Assembly: GCF_001262495.1 (NCBI RefSeq)
Contig: NZ_LGYE01000005.1
Location: 62,001-126,000, forward strand
From: Microbacterium sp. GCS4
GTDB lineage: Bacteria; Actinomycetota; Actinomycetes; Actinomycetales; Microbacteriaceae
DNA length: 64,000 bases
Direction: 5' to 3'
Below the pieces are notes generated by a model that did no database searches, was not told where the DNA came from, and saw only the letters and a program-made list of their open reading frames with translations. This document shows positions 17,291-24,284 of this stretch, piece by piece (positions within the stretch are counted from its first letter, which is position 1; each line of letters starts with the position of its first letter). Both the position numbers and the translations under genes were made by a program.

Positions 17291-17967
17291 CCGAGCTGGC
17301 CGCGCGGCTGTCGGCGATCGATGATCGCATCGCCGACGCCGCGCGTCTCGCTGGACGCGATCCCGCGGAGATCACCCGCATCGTCGTCACCAAGTTCCAC
17401 CCCGCCTCGCTCGTGCGCGAGCTCGCAGAGCTGGGCGTTCGCGACGTGGGGGAGAACCGGCAGCAGGAGCTCTCCGGCAAGACCGCCGAGCTCGGCGACG
17501 TGGATGTGCGCTGGCACTTCATCGGCCAGGCCCAGACCAACAAGGCCGCCGCGATCCGACGGAGCGCGGATGCCGTGCACTCGGTCGATCGTGACCGGTT
17601 GGCCGACGCGTTGCACCGCGCCGCCGAGGGAGACGACGTCCTCGATGTGACCGTGCAGGTCAATCTGACCGACGACCCGGGTCGTGGGGGCGTCGCTCCC
17701 GCCGACGTGCGATCGCTCGCGGAGCACATCCTCACGCTGCCGTCGCTCCGCCTGCGGGGCGTGATGGCCGTCGCCCCGCTCGATCAGGACCCGGCTCCGG
17801 CGTTCGCCCGTCTGCGCGACCTCTCCGAGCAGGTCAGAGAGGTCGCGCCCGACGCCGACTGGATCTCGGCGGGTATGACCGGCGACTTCGTCGAGGCGAT
17901 CGCGGCCGGCGCGACACACCTTCGGATCGGCTCCGCAATCACGGGACCCCGCCCCGACCGGGGTTAA
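17287..17967 (+). CDS. PLP homeostasis protein (YggS/PLPBP family)
   Basis: Single-domain pyridoxal phosphate-binding protein with a TIM-barrel fold like alanine racemase, thought to balance PLP and amino acid pools rather than catalyse a reaction. The 226-residue protein has the cofactor lysine in [10 protein letters not shown] (Lys36), plus [21 protein letters not shown] and the phosphate-binding end [14 protein letters not shown]. It follows ftsZ with a GTGA overlap, the usual actinobacterial order ftsZ-yggS-sepF. The Gly usually seen in IGxLQxNK is kept, with Ala replacing Leu. Confidence 0.93.
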   Translation: MTELAARLSAIDDRIADAARLAGRDPAEITRIVVTKFHPASLVRELAELGVRDVGENRQQELSGKTAELGDVDVRWHFIGQAQTNKAAAIRRSADAVHSVDRDRLADALHRAAEGDDVLDVTVQVNLTDDPGRGGVAPADVRSLAEHILTLPSLRLRGVMAVAPLDQDPAPAFARLRDLSEQVREVAPDADWISAGMTGDFVEAIAAGATHLRIGSAITGPRPDRG

Positions 17968-18010
17968 CCTCTAACCAGACCAGCCCGACACGTTCGAACC
18001 GGAGGACACG

Positions 18011-18496
18011 ATGGGTAACCCGCTGAAGAAGACCATGGTGTATCTCGGCCTCGCCGACGAGGAAGAGGTCTACGAGGAGGAGCAGCAGGCTCCGGCCCGC
18101 GCCCACCGCGAGCGTGATCGCGACCGTGACCGTGACCGTGAAGAGCCGGCCCCCGCGCCGATCACCCCGCTGCGTCGTCCCGTCGCCGTGCGTCAGCCCG
18201 CAGGAGGGGCCGTGAACGAGATCCTCACCGTGCACCCCAAGCAGTACCGCGATGCCCAGCTCATCGCCGAGAGCTTCCGCGAGGGCGTGCCGGTCATCAT
18301 CAACCTCTCGCAGATGAGCGACGCGGATGCGCGCCGTCTGATCGATTTCGCCTCCGGCCTCTCACTGGGCCTGTACGGCCGCATCGAGCGCGTGACCTCG
18401 AAGGTGTTCCTCCTCTCGCCGGAGAACATCAACGTCTCCGGTCACGGGGGCATCGCGCACGCGGACGCCGAGTCCGCGGGCTTCGACCAGTCGTAA
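18011..18496 (+). CDS. sepF: Cell division protein SepF
   Basis: Membrane-tethering partner of FtsZ and the main FtsZ anchor in actinobacteria, which lack FtsA. The 161-residue protein has an amphipathic N-terminus ([19 protein letters not shown]), a charged linker, and the globular domain from about residue 70 ([33 protein letters not shown]). The linker contains an [12 protein letters not shown] run encoded by five tandem hexamers at 18113-18142. A GGAGGA ribosome site precedes ATG 18011. yggT starts three bases after the stop. Confidence 0.96.
   Translation: MGNPLKKTMVYLGLADEEEVYEEEQQAPARAHRERDRDRDRDREEPAPAPITPLRRPVAVRQPAGGAVNEILTVHPKQYRDAQLIAESFREGVPVIINLSQMSDADARRLIDFASGLSLGLYGRIERVTSKVFLLSPENINVSGHGGIAHADAESAGFDQS
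18113..18142 (+). repeat. Hexanucleotide repeat in sepF linker
   Basis: Five tandem hexamers of the type CGTGAC (CGTGAT, CGCGAC, CGTGAC, CGTGAC, CGTGAA) encode an Arg-Asp run. Unit gain or loss would keep the frame and alter only linker length. Confidence 0.7.
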
Positions 18497-18499
18497 CCC

Positions 18500-18796
18500 G
18501 TGGGGCTCGTCTCCGTCCTCGCGAGCATCGTCCACACGGCGCTGCTGCTGTACCTGCTCGTCCTCTTCGCGCGGCTGATCCTCGACTACATCCCGCTGTT
18601 CAACCGCGAGTGGCGCCCCAAGGGCGCCGGTCTCGTGGCCGCCGAAGTCGTCTACACCATCACCGATCCGCCGGTCCGGTTCTTCCGGCGGCTCATACCG
18701 CCGTTGCGGATCGGATCGCTGTCGCTCGACTTCGGGTTCTCCCTCACGATCCTGATCGTGCTGATCCTCATGAACATCGTGGGGATCTTCCGCTGA
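18500..18796 (+). CDS. YggT family membrane protein
   Basis: Small integral membrane protein of 98 residues with two hydrophobic segments, at about residues 2-27 and 72-96. The conserved core LILDYIPLFNREWRPKGAG and TDPPVRFFRRLIPPLRIG is typical of YggT. GTG 18500 starts three bases after the sepF stop. The molecular function is not established. Its fixed place between sepF and divIVA suggests a link to envelope or polar growth. The divIVA promoter lies in the 153-base spacer that follows. Confidence 0.92.
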   Translation: MGLVSVLASIVHTALLLYLLVLFARLILDYIPLFNREWRPKGAGLVAAEVVYTITDPPVRFFRRLIPPLRIGSLSLDFGFSLTILIVLILMNIVGIFR

Positions 18797-18855
18797 CACG
18801 CCGCGAGTTCCGGGTGACCGGGTGTCGCGGCATCGCGACGACCAGGCTCGGGGAC

Positions 18856-18861
18856 TATGCT
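18856..18861 (+). promoter_or_regulatory. -10 element of divIVA
   Basis: TATGCT at 18856-18861 precedes a leader of roughly 80 bases ending in the GAAGGAG ribosome site of divIVA. No clear -35 was seen. Confidence 0.4.
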
Positions 18862-18949
18862 TGGCTCCCAGGTGCGCGCCCCGGGTTCGCGCCACATCAC
18901 GACCACGCCATTCTCGAAACTGGCAACCGAACTCATCGAAGGAGCCACC

Positions 18950-19537
18950 ATGGCACTTACCCCGGATGACGTCGTCACCAAGCAGTTCCAGCACGTCCGC
19001 TTCAAGGACGGATTCGACCCGGACGAGGTCGACGACTTCCTCGACGAGATCGTCATCGAGTGGCGCAAGGCCCTCGAGGAGAACGTCGAGCTCAAGGCCA
19101 AGCTGGCCGCTTTCGAGTCCGGCGAGGCCGCCGCTCCGGCTGCTCCCGTCGCCGAGGCACCCGCGCCCGTCGTCGAAGCTCCCGCTGCCGAGCCCGCCCC
19201 GTCGGGTTCCGCGACCGCCACCGCCGGCATCATCGAGCTCGCGCAGCGTCTGCACGACGAGCACGTCGCCGAGGGTGAGGCCAAGCGCGCCCAGCTCATC
19301 GCGGACGCAGAGGGCGAGGTCACGCGCATCCGCACCGAGGCCGAGGCCAAGCAGCGCGAGGAGTCGGCACGTCTGGAGCGCGAGCGCAACACGCTCGAGG
19401 CCCGCATCACCGAGCTCCGTAACTTCGAGCGCGACTACCGCTCGCAGCTGCGCGGTTACATCGAGGGCCAGCTCCGCGACCTCGACGAGAAGTCGGCGTC
19501 GACGGACTCGACCCCGGTCTCCGCGATCGGTCTGTAG
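18950..19537 (+). CDS. divIVA: Polar growth protein DivIVA (Wag31)
   Basis: Coiled-coil scaffold that gathers at curved membrane and poles and directs polar cell wall growth in actinobacteria. The 195-residue protein begins with the membrane-binding domain MALTPDDVVTKQFQHVRF and FDPDEVDDFLDEIV. An Ala/Pro-rich linker (about residues 60-85) is followed by a long coiled coil from IIELAQRLHDEHVAEGEAKR to about residue 180. ATG 18950 was chosen for its GAAGGAG site and family-standard N-terminus; an in-frame start 93 bases earlier lacks support. Confidence 0.96.
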   Translation: MALTPDDVVTKQFQHVRFKDGFDPDEVDDFLDEIVIEWRKALEENVELKAKLAAFESGEAAAPAAPVAEAPAPVVEAPAAEPAPSGSATATAGIIELAQRLHDEHVAEGEAKRAQLIADAEGEVTRIRTEAEAKQREESARLERERNTLEARITELRNFERDYRSQLRGYIEGQLRDLDEKSASTDSTPVSAIGL

Positions 19538-19546
19538 GTCGTCCTT

Positions 19547-20212
19547 TTGCCAGGACGCCCTCCTCTTCGTCGGTCGGCGGCCGGCGCGATCGTTGCGATC
19601 ATCGCAGCGCTCGTGCTGGCCGCCGATCAGTGTGTGAAGTACCTCACGATCACGTACCTGCCCCTGCAGGAGCCGGTGCCGGTTCTCGGCGAGTTCCTCC
19701 AGTGGTACTACGTCCGGAATCCCGGCGCGGCGTTCTCGCTCGGCTCCGACGTGACGTGGATCTTCACGATCGCGCTCGCGGTCGTGGCGGTCGTGATCGT
19801 GTGGAAGGCCACGGGGCTGCGCTCGCGGCTCTGGGCCGTCGTGCTGGGCGGTCTGCTCGGAGGCGTGCTCGGAAACCTCGGCGATCGTCTGTTCCGTGAG
19901 CCGGGCTTCGGCGTGGGGCATGTCGTCGACATGATCTCGATGCCGTGGATGCTCCCGGCGATCTTCAACGTCGCCGACGTGTTCATCGTCACGGGCATGA
20001 TCTCCGTCGCTCTCCTGGTCGTGTTCGGCCTGCGCTTCGACGGAACGCGCGAGCGCGACCACGAGCATGCGGTCGTCGAGAACGACGAGGATGCCGAGGC
20101 TGCGGCGGCGGCCGCGGATCACGAGGCCGATGTCGCGAACGACGACTATTCCGCGGGCCGTCCGGACACGCCGGAGGCCTCCGCCGGAGCACCGACCGCG
20201 GACGGTCGCTGA
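19547..20212 (+). CDS. lspA: Lipoprotein signal peptidase LspA with acidic tail
   Basis: Membrane aspartyl protease that removes signal peptides from prolipoproteins. The 221-residue protein has four spans. [11 protein letters not shown] and GNLGDR are present, and the two catalytic aspartates lie in GVGHVVD (Asp128) and FNVADVF (Asp144). TTG 19547 lies nine bases after the divIVA stop. Unusually, about 55 residues rich in Asp, Glu and Ala follow the last membrane span, making it longer than the usual 160-170 residue enzyme. Lipoproteins in this window that would need it include CtaC and the ABC binding protein. Confidence 0.94.
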   Translation: MPGRPPLRRSAAGAIVAIIAALVLAADQCVKYLTITYLPLQEPVPVLGEFLQWYYVRNPGAAFSLGSDVTWIFTIALAVVAVVIVWKATGLRSRLWAVVLGGLLGGVLGNLGDRLFREPGFGVGHVVDMISMPWMLPAIFNVADVFIVTGMISVALLVVFGLRFDGTRERDHEHAVVENDEDAEAAAAAADHEADVANDDYSAGRPDTPEASAGAPTADGR

Positions 20213-20214
20213 TC

Positions 20215-21135
20215 GTGGAGTTCCGATCTCTTCCCGTCCCGGACGGGCTGGACGGCGTGCGCGTCGATGCGGCGCTCGCGAAGATGCTGGGCTTCTCCCG
20301 GACGTTCGCGGCAGACGTCGCCGCCGCCGGTGGCGTCCGCGTCGACGGGACCGTGCTCGACAAGTCCGACCGTCTGCGCGGCGGGGGCTGGCTCGAGGTC
20401 GAATGGCAGCCGAAGGAGGAACCGCGGATCATCCCGATCGCGGTTCCGGAACTCGGCATCGTGTACGACGACGATGACATCGTGGTGGTCGACAAGCCCA
20501 CGGGCGTCGCCGCGCATCCCTCCCTCGGGTGGGACGGCCCGACGGTGGTCGGCGCGTTGGCCGCGGCGGGGTTCCGCATCGCGACCAGCGGTGCTCCCGA
20601 GCGGCAAGGCGTCGTGCATCGCCTCGACGTCGGCACGAGCGGGCTCATGGTCGTCGCCAAGACCGAGTCGGCCTACACCGCCCTCAAGCACGCCTTCAAG
20701 GAGCGCACGGTCGAGAAGATCTACCACGCGGTCGTCCAGGGGCATCCCGACCCGCTCGCGGGAACGATCGACGCTCCGATCGGTCGGCATCCCGGGCACT
20801 CGTGGAAGTTCGCGGTCGTCCCCGACGGCAAGCCCTCTGTCACGCACTACGAGACGCTCGAGGCGTTCCCCGGGGCATCGCTGCTCGAGATCCACCTCGA
20901 GACCGGCCGCACGCACCAGATCCGCGTGCACATGGCCGCGCACCGGCATCCGTGCGTGGGCGATCCCCTCTACGGGGCGGACCCGACGCTGTCGGCACGT
21001 CTCGGACTGACCCGGCAGTGGCTGCATGCCCATCGGCTCGCGTTCACGCACCCCGCGACGGGGGAGTGGGTGCAGTTCGAGTCGCCGTATCCCGCCGATT
21101 TCCAGCATGCGCTCGAGGTGCTGCGCGGGGAGTGA
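20215..21135 (+). CDS. RluD-family 23S rRNA pseudouridine synthase
   Basis: Isomerises uridine to pseudouridine in rRNA. The 306-residue protein has an N-terminal S4 RNA-binding domain ([16 protein letters not shown]...[12 protein letters not shown]) and the catalytic [15 protein letters not shown] with Asp138. [13 protein letters not shown] and the DPLYG segment follow. GTG 20215 starts two bases after the lspA stop; lspA-rluD pairs are common. The exact target uridines cannot be told from sequence. The 3' end lies one base from the convergent TetR gene, with no visible terminator between. Confidence 0.94.
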   Translation: MEFRSLPVPDGLDGVRVDAALAKMLGFSRTFAADVAAAGGVRVDGTVLDKSDRLRGGGWLEVEWQPKEEPRIIPIAVPELGIVYDDDDIVVVDKPTGVAAHPSLGWDGPTVVGALAAAGFRIATSGAPERQGVVHRLDVGTSGLMVVAKTESAYTALKHAFKERTVEKIYHAVVQGHPDPLAGTIDAPIGRHPGHSWKFAVVPDGKPSVTHYETLEAFPGASLLEIHLETGRTHQIRVHMAAHRHPCVGDPLYGADPTLSARLGLTRQWLHAHRLAFTHPATGEWVQFESPYPADFQHALEVLRGE

Positions 21136-21136
21136 C

Positions 21137-21736
21137 TCAGAAGCGTGCGTCCCGCGCCGCGGCGACGACGCCGTCGAGCGTCCTCTCGAGGAAGTCGACG
21201 ACAGCATCATCGCCGACTCGCCGATCCACGACCAGTTCGAGAAGCGCCTCCTCGGTGAACGACACCCAGGCGCGCAGCGCCACGCGCAGCGCCACGTCGT
21301 CGCGCACACCCAGCTCGACGAAGGCCTCTCGGAGGCGCAGCGCGTTGAGTTCGCGGGACTCGTCGACGATCGCGCGCACGGCCGGGTCGCCGCTCGCGAC
21401 GCCGCGGACGAGGGAGGAGAAGGTGCCGCTGTGGTCCCGCACGAACCCGGAGATCCGCAGCAGGGTGTCTCTGATCCGTTCGCGCGGGGGGAGGTCGAGG
21501 CGCGGCTCGGTCGCGAGGAGGAGGCTGTCCTTGGCGGTCGTGACGATCGCCCGCTCGAGCCCCTGGCGACTTTCGAAGTAGTGGAAGACCAGGGCTTTCG
21601 ATACGCCGGCGCGGAGCGCGAGCTCCTCGATCGTGAGGTCGTCGAGCGGATGCTCTGTCAGGAAGTGCACCCCGATCGCGATCAGCTGGGCGCGGCGCTC
21701 GTCGGGGCTGAGGCGAGAACGGCGCTCCGACGACAT
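21137..21736 (-). CDS. TetR family transcriptional regulator
   Basis: The 199-residue repressor-type protein has an N-terminal helix-turn-helix (RRAQLIAIGVHFLTEHPLDD, then ELALRAGVSKALVFHYFESR at about residues 35-54). The variable ligand-binding C-terminus gives no clue to the effector. It is divergent from the DUF6230 operon, and the shared 99-base spacer holds a strong 19-bp palindrome over that operon's -35. It therefore most likely controls the operon, and possibly itself. On the minus strand TAGGCT ends six bases before its ATG, so its own mRNA is probably leaderless. Confidence 0.93.
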   Translation of the reverse strand: MSSERRSRLSPDERRAQLIAIGVHFLTEHPLDDLTIEELALRAGVSKALVFHYFESRQGLERAIVTTAKDSLLLATEPRLDLPPRERIRDTLLRISGFVRDHSGTFSSLVRGVASGDPAVRAIVDESRELNALRLREAFVELGVRDDVALRVALRAWVSFTEEALLELVVDRRVGDDAVVDFLERTLDGVVAAARDARF

Positions 21737-21742
21737 GCCTGA

Positions 21743-21748
21743 AGCCTA
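21743..21748 (-). promoter_or_regulatory. Leaderless -10 element of the TetR gene
   Basis: TAGGCT on the minus strand ends six bases before ATG 21736. Confidence 0.45.
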
Positions 21749-21759
21749 ACGAGTACAGG

Positions 21760-21789
21760 TATTGACTCTGAATCAATAAGGCATAGGAT
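21760..21789 (+). promoter_or_regulatory. DUF6230 operon promoter with TetR operator
   Basis: -35 TTGACT (21762-21767) and -10 TAGGAT (21784-21789) are 16 bases apart. A near-perfect 19-bp palindrome, TATTGACTCTGAATCAATA at 21760-21778, covers the whole -35. Only one base pair either side of the centre mismatches. Repressor binding here would exclude RNA polymerase. A leader of about 40 bases with GAAGGAGGAG precedes the first gene. Confidence 0.75.
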
Positions 21790-21835
21790 CGGACCATCGC
21801 GCTGACGGAGCCGTCCGCGCGAAGGAGGAGGATCG

Positions 21836-22453
21836 ATGAAGTTCCCGAAGCCGTCCAGAGTCCTGTCCGCCGCGACCTCGTCGCACGCCGGACGCATCAC
21901 TCTCGCCGCCGTCCCGGCGGGGATCGTCGCCGCAGTCCTGCTCGGAGGAGTGGCGCAGGGCTCCGTGCCCGTATCGTTCGCCGTCTCGGGCAGTCAGTTC
22001 CAGATCGGCGCGAGCCAGCTCGAGGGCACAGGGTTCTCGCAGTACGCGGGCGTCGCGACCGACACCGAGGGCGGAGAGCACACCGTCGCGATCGCCAACA
22101 TCAAGAGCGCGACGCTCAGCGACCTCTGCCAGTCGGTCATCACCGAGACGCCGCTCGGCACCGTCGGGGTTCTCATCAAGGCCGGCGGGGGCGGGGAACC
22201 GGCGACCGCGAGCGACCTGCAGATCGGGATGACCGGTCTCAAGGGCGACGCGACGTTCGGCGGGATCCGCATCGGCGTCGACGCCTCGACCGTGAACACC
22301 GACGCCAAGGGCACACCGGGCGACTTCGCCCAGGACTCCGACACGATCTCGATCACGAACCTCCAGCAGACCGCATGGAGCACCCAGGCGTCCGTGTTCA
22401 CGCTGAAGGGGATGTCGCTCGAGCTCACGGACGGTTCGCAGGGATGCTTCTGA
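21836..22453 (+). CDS. DUF6230 family secreted or membrane-anchored protein
   Basis: The 205-residue protein has an N-terminal signal or anchor (AAVPAGIVAAVLLGGVAQGS) and an extracellular beta-rich domain. FAVSGSQFQIGASQLEGTGF and the paired-cysteine context LSDLCQSV...GSQGCF are features I associate with DUF6230 proteins, sometimes mislabelled cholesterol esterase. Function is unknown. It begins an operon with DUF6114 and a third exported protein, a pairing also known in Streptomyces. Expression is likely repressed by the divergent TetR. The strong GAAGGAGGAG ribosome site implies good translation once induced. Confidence 0.82.
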   Translation: MKFPKPSRVLSAATSSHAGRITLAAVPAGIVAAVLLGGVAQGSVPVSFAVSGSQFQIGASQLEGTGFSQYAGVATDTEGGEHTVAIANIKSATLSDLCQSVITETPLGTVGVLIKAGGGGEPATASDLQIGMTGLKGDATFGGIRIGVDASTVNTDAKGTPGDFAQDSDTISITNLQQTAWSTQASVFTLKGMSLELTDGSQGCF

Positions 22454-22467
22454 ACGGGACGGATGCC

Positions 22468-22890
22468 GTGACCGACAACTCGCCGGAGACCGCCGTCGCC
22501 GTGCCCGGGCGCTTCCGCGCGTGGTGTCGCCAGCGTCCCTTCATCGGCGGCATCCTCGTCGCGCTCGGCGGCATCGAGATGTTCTTCTCGGGGCAGCTCG
22601 ACATCGGACACCTGCATGTGCAGCTCGGCATCGAAGGACTCCAGGCGACGATCATCCCCGTCGTGCTGCTGCTCCTCGGCATCCTGGCGATCACCATGCC
22701 CGCGCACCATGTGTTCTACGGAGTGATCGCGCTCGCGGTCGCCCTGTACTCGCTGATCGGCGTCAATCTGGGCGGGTTCCTCATCGGCATGCTCCTGTCC
22801 GTCGTCGGGGGCGTCCTCGTCGTGGCGTGGATGGCCCCGCGTGAGACGATCTCCGTCGAGGCGCCGGACGTCGGGGCGACAGCGACGTGA
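22468..22890 (+). CDS. DUF6114 family membrane protein
   Basis: The 140-residue integral membrane protein has about four spans, covering roughly IGGILVALGGIEMFF, TIIPVVLLLLGILAIT, HHVFYGVIALAVALYSLIG and GFLIGMLLSVVGGVLVV. RPFIGGILVALGGIE near the N-terminus is typical of DUF6114. GTG 22468 has a modest ribosome site; ATG 22444, overlapping the previous stop, would add eight residues. The family travels with DUF6230 proteins, so it probably forms the membrane part of one exported complex. Its stop overlaps the next start (GTGA). Confidence 0.82.
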   Translation: MTDNSPETAVAVPGRFRAWCRQRPFIGGILVALGGIEMFFSGQLDIGHLHVQLGIEGLQATIIPVVLLLLGILAITMPAHHVFYGVIALAVALYSLIGVNLGGFLIGMLLSVVGGVLVVAWMAPRETISVEAPDVGATAT

Positions 22891-23585
22891 TCCGTCGCCC
22901 CGCCCTCGCCGCCGCTGCGCTCCTCGTCGCCGCCGCGGTGACGCCGATGACGCTCGGAGCGGCCGCCCCGCACCCTCAGGCGGGCTTCTGCATCCCGCTG
23001 ATCTACTGTCCGGATCCGGAGACCGATCCCGTGACGCCGTCCGAGAGCCCGTCCCCGACCGATCCCGCGGATCCGTCGCTGCCCGCGGTTCCTCTGCCGA
23101 CGGTCCCGGCTCCGCCCGTGCAGCCCGCACCGGTCGACCCCGTGCCCGCACCCGTCGACGATGCCGCGCCTGTCTTCACCGGTACGCCGGCGGCTCTAGG
23201 GTCGAAGTCGTTGTCCTTCACGGGACTCTCCGGGATCTCGATCGTCACCGTGCCGACCGTGGACGGTGGCGGAGTGCGAGTGCTCAAGATCAGCGCCGAC
23301 TCGATCACGATCGACGGATTCTCGCTCACGGTCCGTCCGCCCGACGGCCCGGGGCTCGTCACCACCGCCGACACGATGTCCTTGCAGGGGCATGTGAGCG
23401 TCTACCTCGGATCGGTGAGCGCCTCCGCGCTGGGCGGGGAGCCGCTCACGATCGGACTCGACACGCCGCCGCCGCTCACCGACATCGAGCCGGGTCTGCT
23501 GGACGTGACCATGGGTCTCGTCGGCAGCACGGCGGACTCGATCACGTACTCGAACACGGATCAGCGGATCGTCGAGCTCGACTAG
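22887..23585 (+). CDS. Secreted protein of the DUF6230/DUF6114 operon
   Basis: The 232-residue protein has a signal peptide (AAAALLVAAAVTPMTLGAAA), a CIPLIYC cysteine pair, and a Pro/Asp/Ser-rich linker of about 55 residues. The C-terminal domain consists of alternating beta strands (SLSFTGLSGISIVTVPTV, LKISADSITIDGFSLTV). I do not recognise a named family. The beta pattern with SADSITIDG and TADTMSLQG loosely resembles the DUF6230 domain, so it may be a diverged paralogue on a wall-spanning linker. GTG 22887 overlaps the upstream stop. It is the last gene of the operon. Confidence 0.7.
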   Translation: MIRRPALAAAALLVAAAVTPMTLGAAAPHPQAGFCIPLIYCPDPETDPVTPSESPSPTDPADPSLPAVPLPTVPAPPVQPAPVDPVPAPVDDAAPVFTGTPAALGSKSLSFTGLSGISIVTVPTVDGGGVRVLKISADSITIDGFSLTVRPPDGPGLVTTADTMSLQGHVSVYLGSVSASALGGEPLTIGLDTPPPLTDIEPGLLDVTMGLVGSTADSITYSNTDQRIVELD

Positions 23586-23608
23586 GTGCGCATGTCGGAG
23601 CCGTGGTC

Positions 23609-23620
23609 CAGACTGGGCCC
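23609..23620 (+). promoter_or_regulatory. Leaderless -10 element of the GNAT gene
   Basis: CAGACT ends six bases before ATG 23621. Confidence 0.4.
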
Positions 23621-24208
23621 ATGAGCACCGGGAGCGAGCGGATCGAGGTGAGGCCGGCCACCGCGTTCGATGACGTCGCGACCCTCGTCGGTCCGAAGAA
23701 GCCGACGTCGAACGTGTGCTTCTGCCTGAGCTACCGGATCGGCAGCAAGGAGAATCAGGCGTTGAAGGGGCACGCCCGCGCCGAGCGGGTGCGCGAGCTC
23801 TGCCGACACGATCCGCCTCCGGGGGTGATCGCCTATCTCGAAGACGAGCCCGTGGGGTGGGCGGCACTGCACCCGCGCAGCGATACGAGCTTCGCGACGA
23901 ACCGCCTCATCCCGCACATCGACGACCTCGACGTATGGTCGCTGTGGTGCCTGCGAGTGCGACCCGGCCATCGCAAGCAGGGCATCACGCACGCCCTGGT
24001 CGACGGCGCCGTCGCCTATGCGCGAGAGCGCGGGGCGCCCATGGTCGAGGCGTATCCCGTCGACAACAAGGGTCAGAAGGTCGACCTGACCATGGCCTAC
24101 GTCGGCACGCGCAAGATCTTCGAGGATGCGGGCTTCGTCAAGGCCGCCGACACCGGGTCGGTCCTGAACGGCTTCCCCCGGGTGCTGATGCGGCTCGATC
24201 TGCGGTGA
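23621..24208 (+). CDS. GNAT family N-acetyltransferase
   Basis: The 195-residue single-domain acetyltransferase has the acetyl-CoA-binding core LWCLRVRPGHRKQGITHALV, with the R/Q-x-x-G-x pyrophosphate loop, and ARERGAPMVEAYPVDNKG. The early NVCFCLSYR stretch is often seen in small actinobacterial GNAT proteins of unknown substrate. ATG 23621 is preceded by CAGACT at leaderless spacing. It is not obviously linked to its neighbours: the DUF6230 operon ends 35 bases before and dnaE has its own promoter. Confidence 0.88.
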   Translation: MSTGSERIEVRPATAFDDVATLVGPKKPTSNVCFCLSYRIGSKENQALKGHARAERVRELCRHDPPPGVIAYLEDEPVGWAALHPRSDTSFATNRLIPHIDDLDVWSLWCLRVRPGHRKQGITHALVDGAVAYARERGAPMVEAYPVDNKGQKVDLTMAYVGTRKIFEDAGFVKAADTGSVLNGFPRVLMRLDLR

Positions 24209-24272
24209 CCACGAGAGACCTCGCATCGCGGAACGGCCAGCGCTCCGCGGCCGCGATGTCGGACGCCGAAAG

Positions 24273-24284
24273 TAGACTCGGACC
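24273..24284 (+). promoter_or_regulatory. Leaderless promoter -10 of dnaE
   Basis: GAAAGTAGACT, with TAGACT at 24273-24278, ends six bases before the dnaE ATG. No ribosome site is present. Confidence 0.6.

Noticed and set aside
18113-18142. Possible phase-variable switch in sepF
   Set aside because: Repeat units are six bases, so slippage keeps the frame; it can change linker length but not switch the gene off.
22444-22467. ATG 22444 as the DUF6114 start
   Set aside because: It sits inside the preceding stop region with no spaced ribosome site and adds eight residues unlike a membrane protein N-terminus. GTG 22468 is preferred, though not certain.
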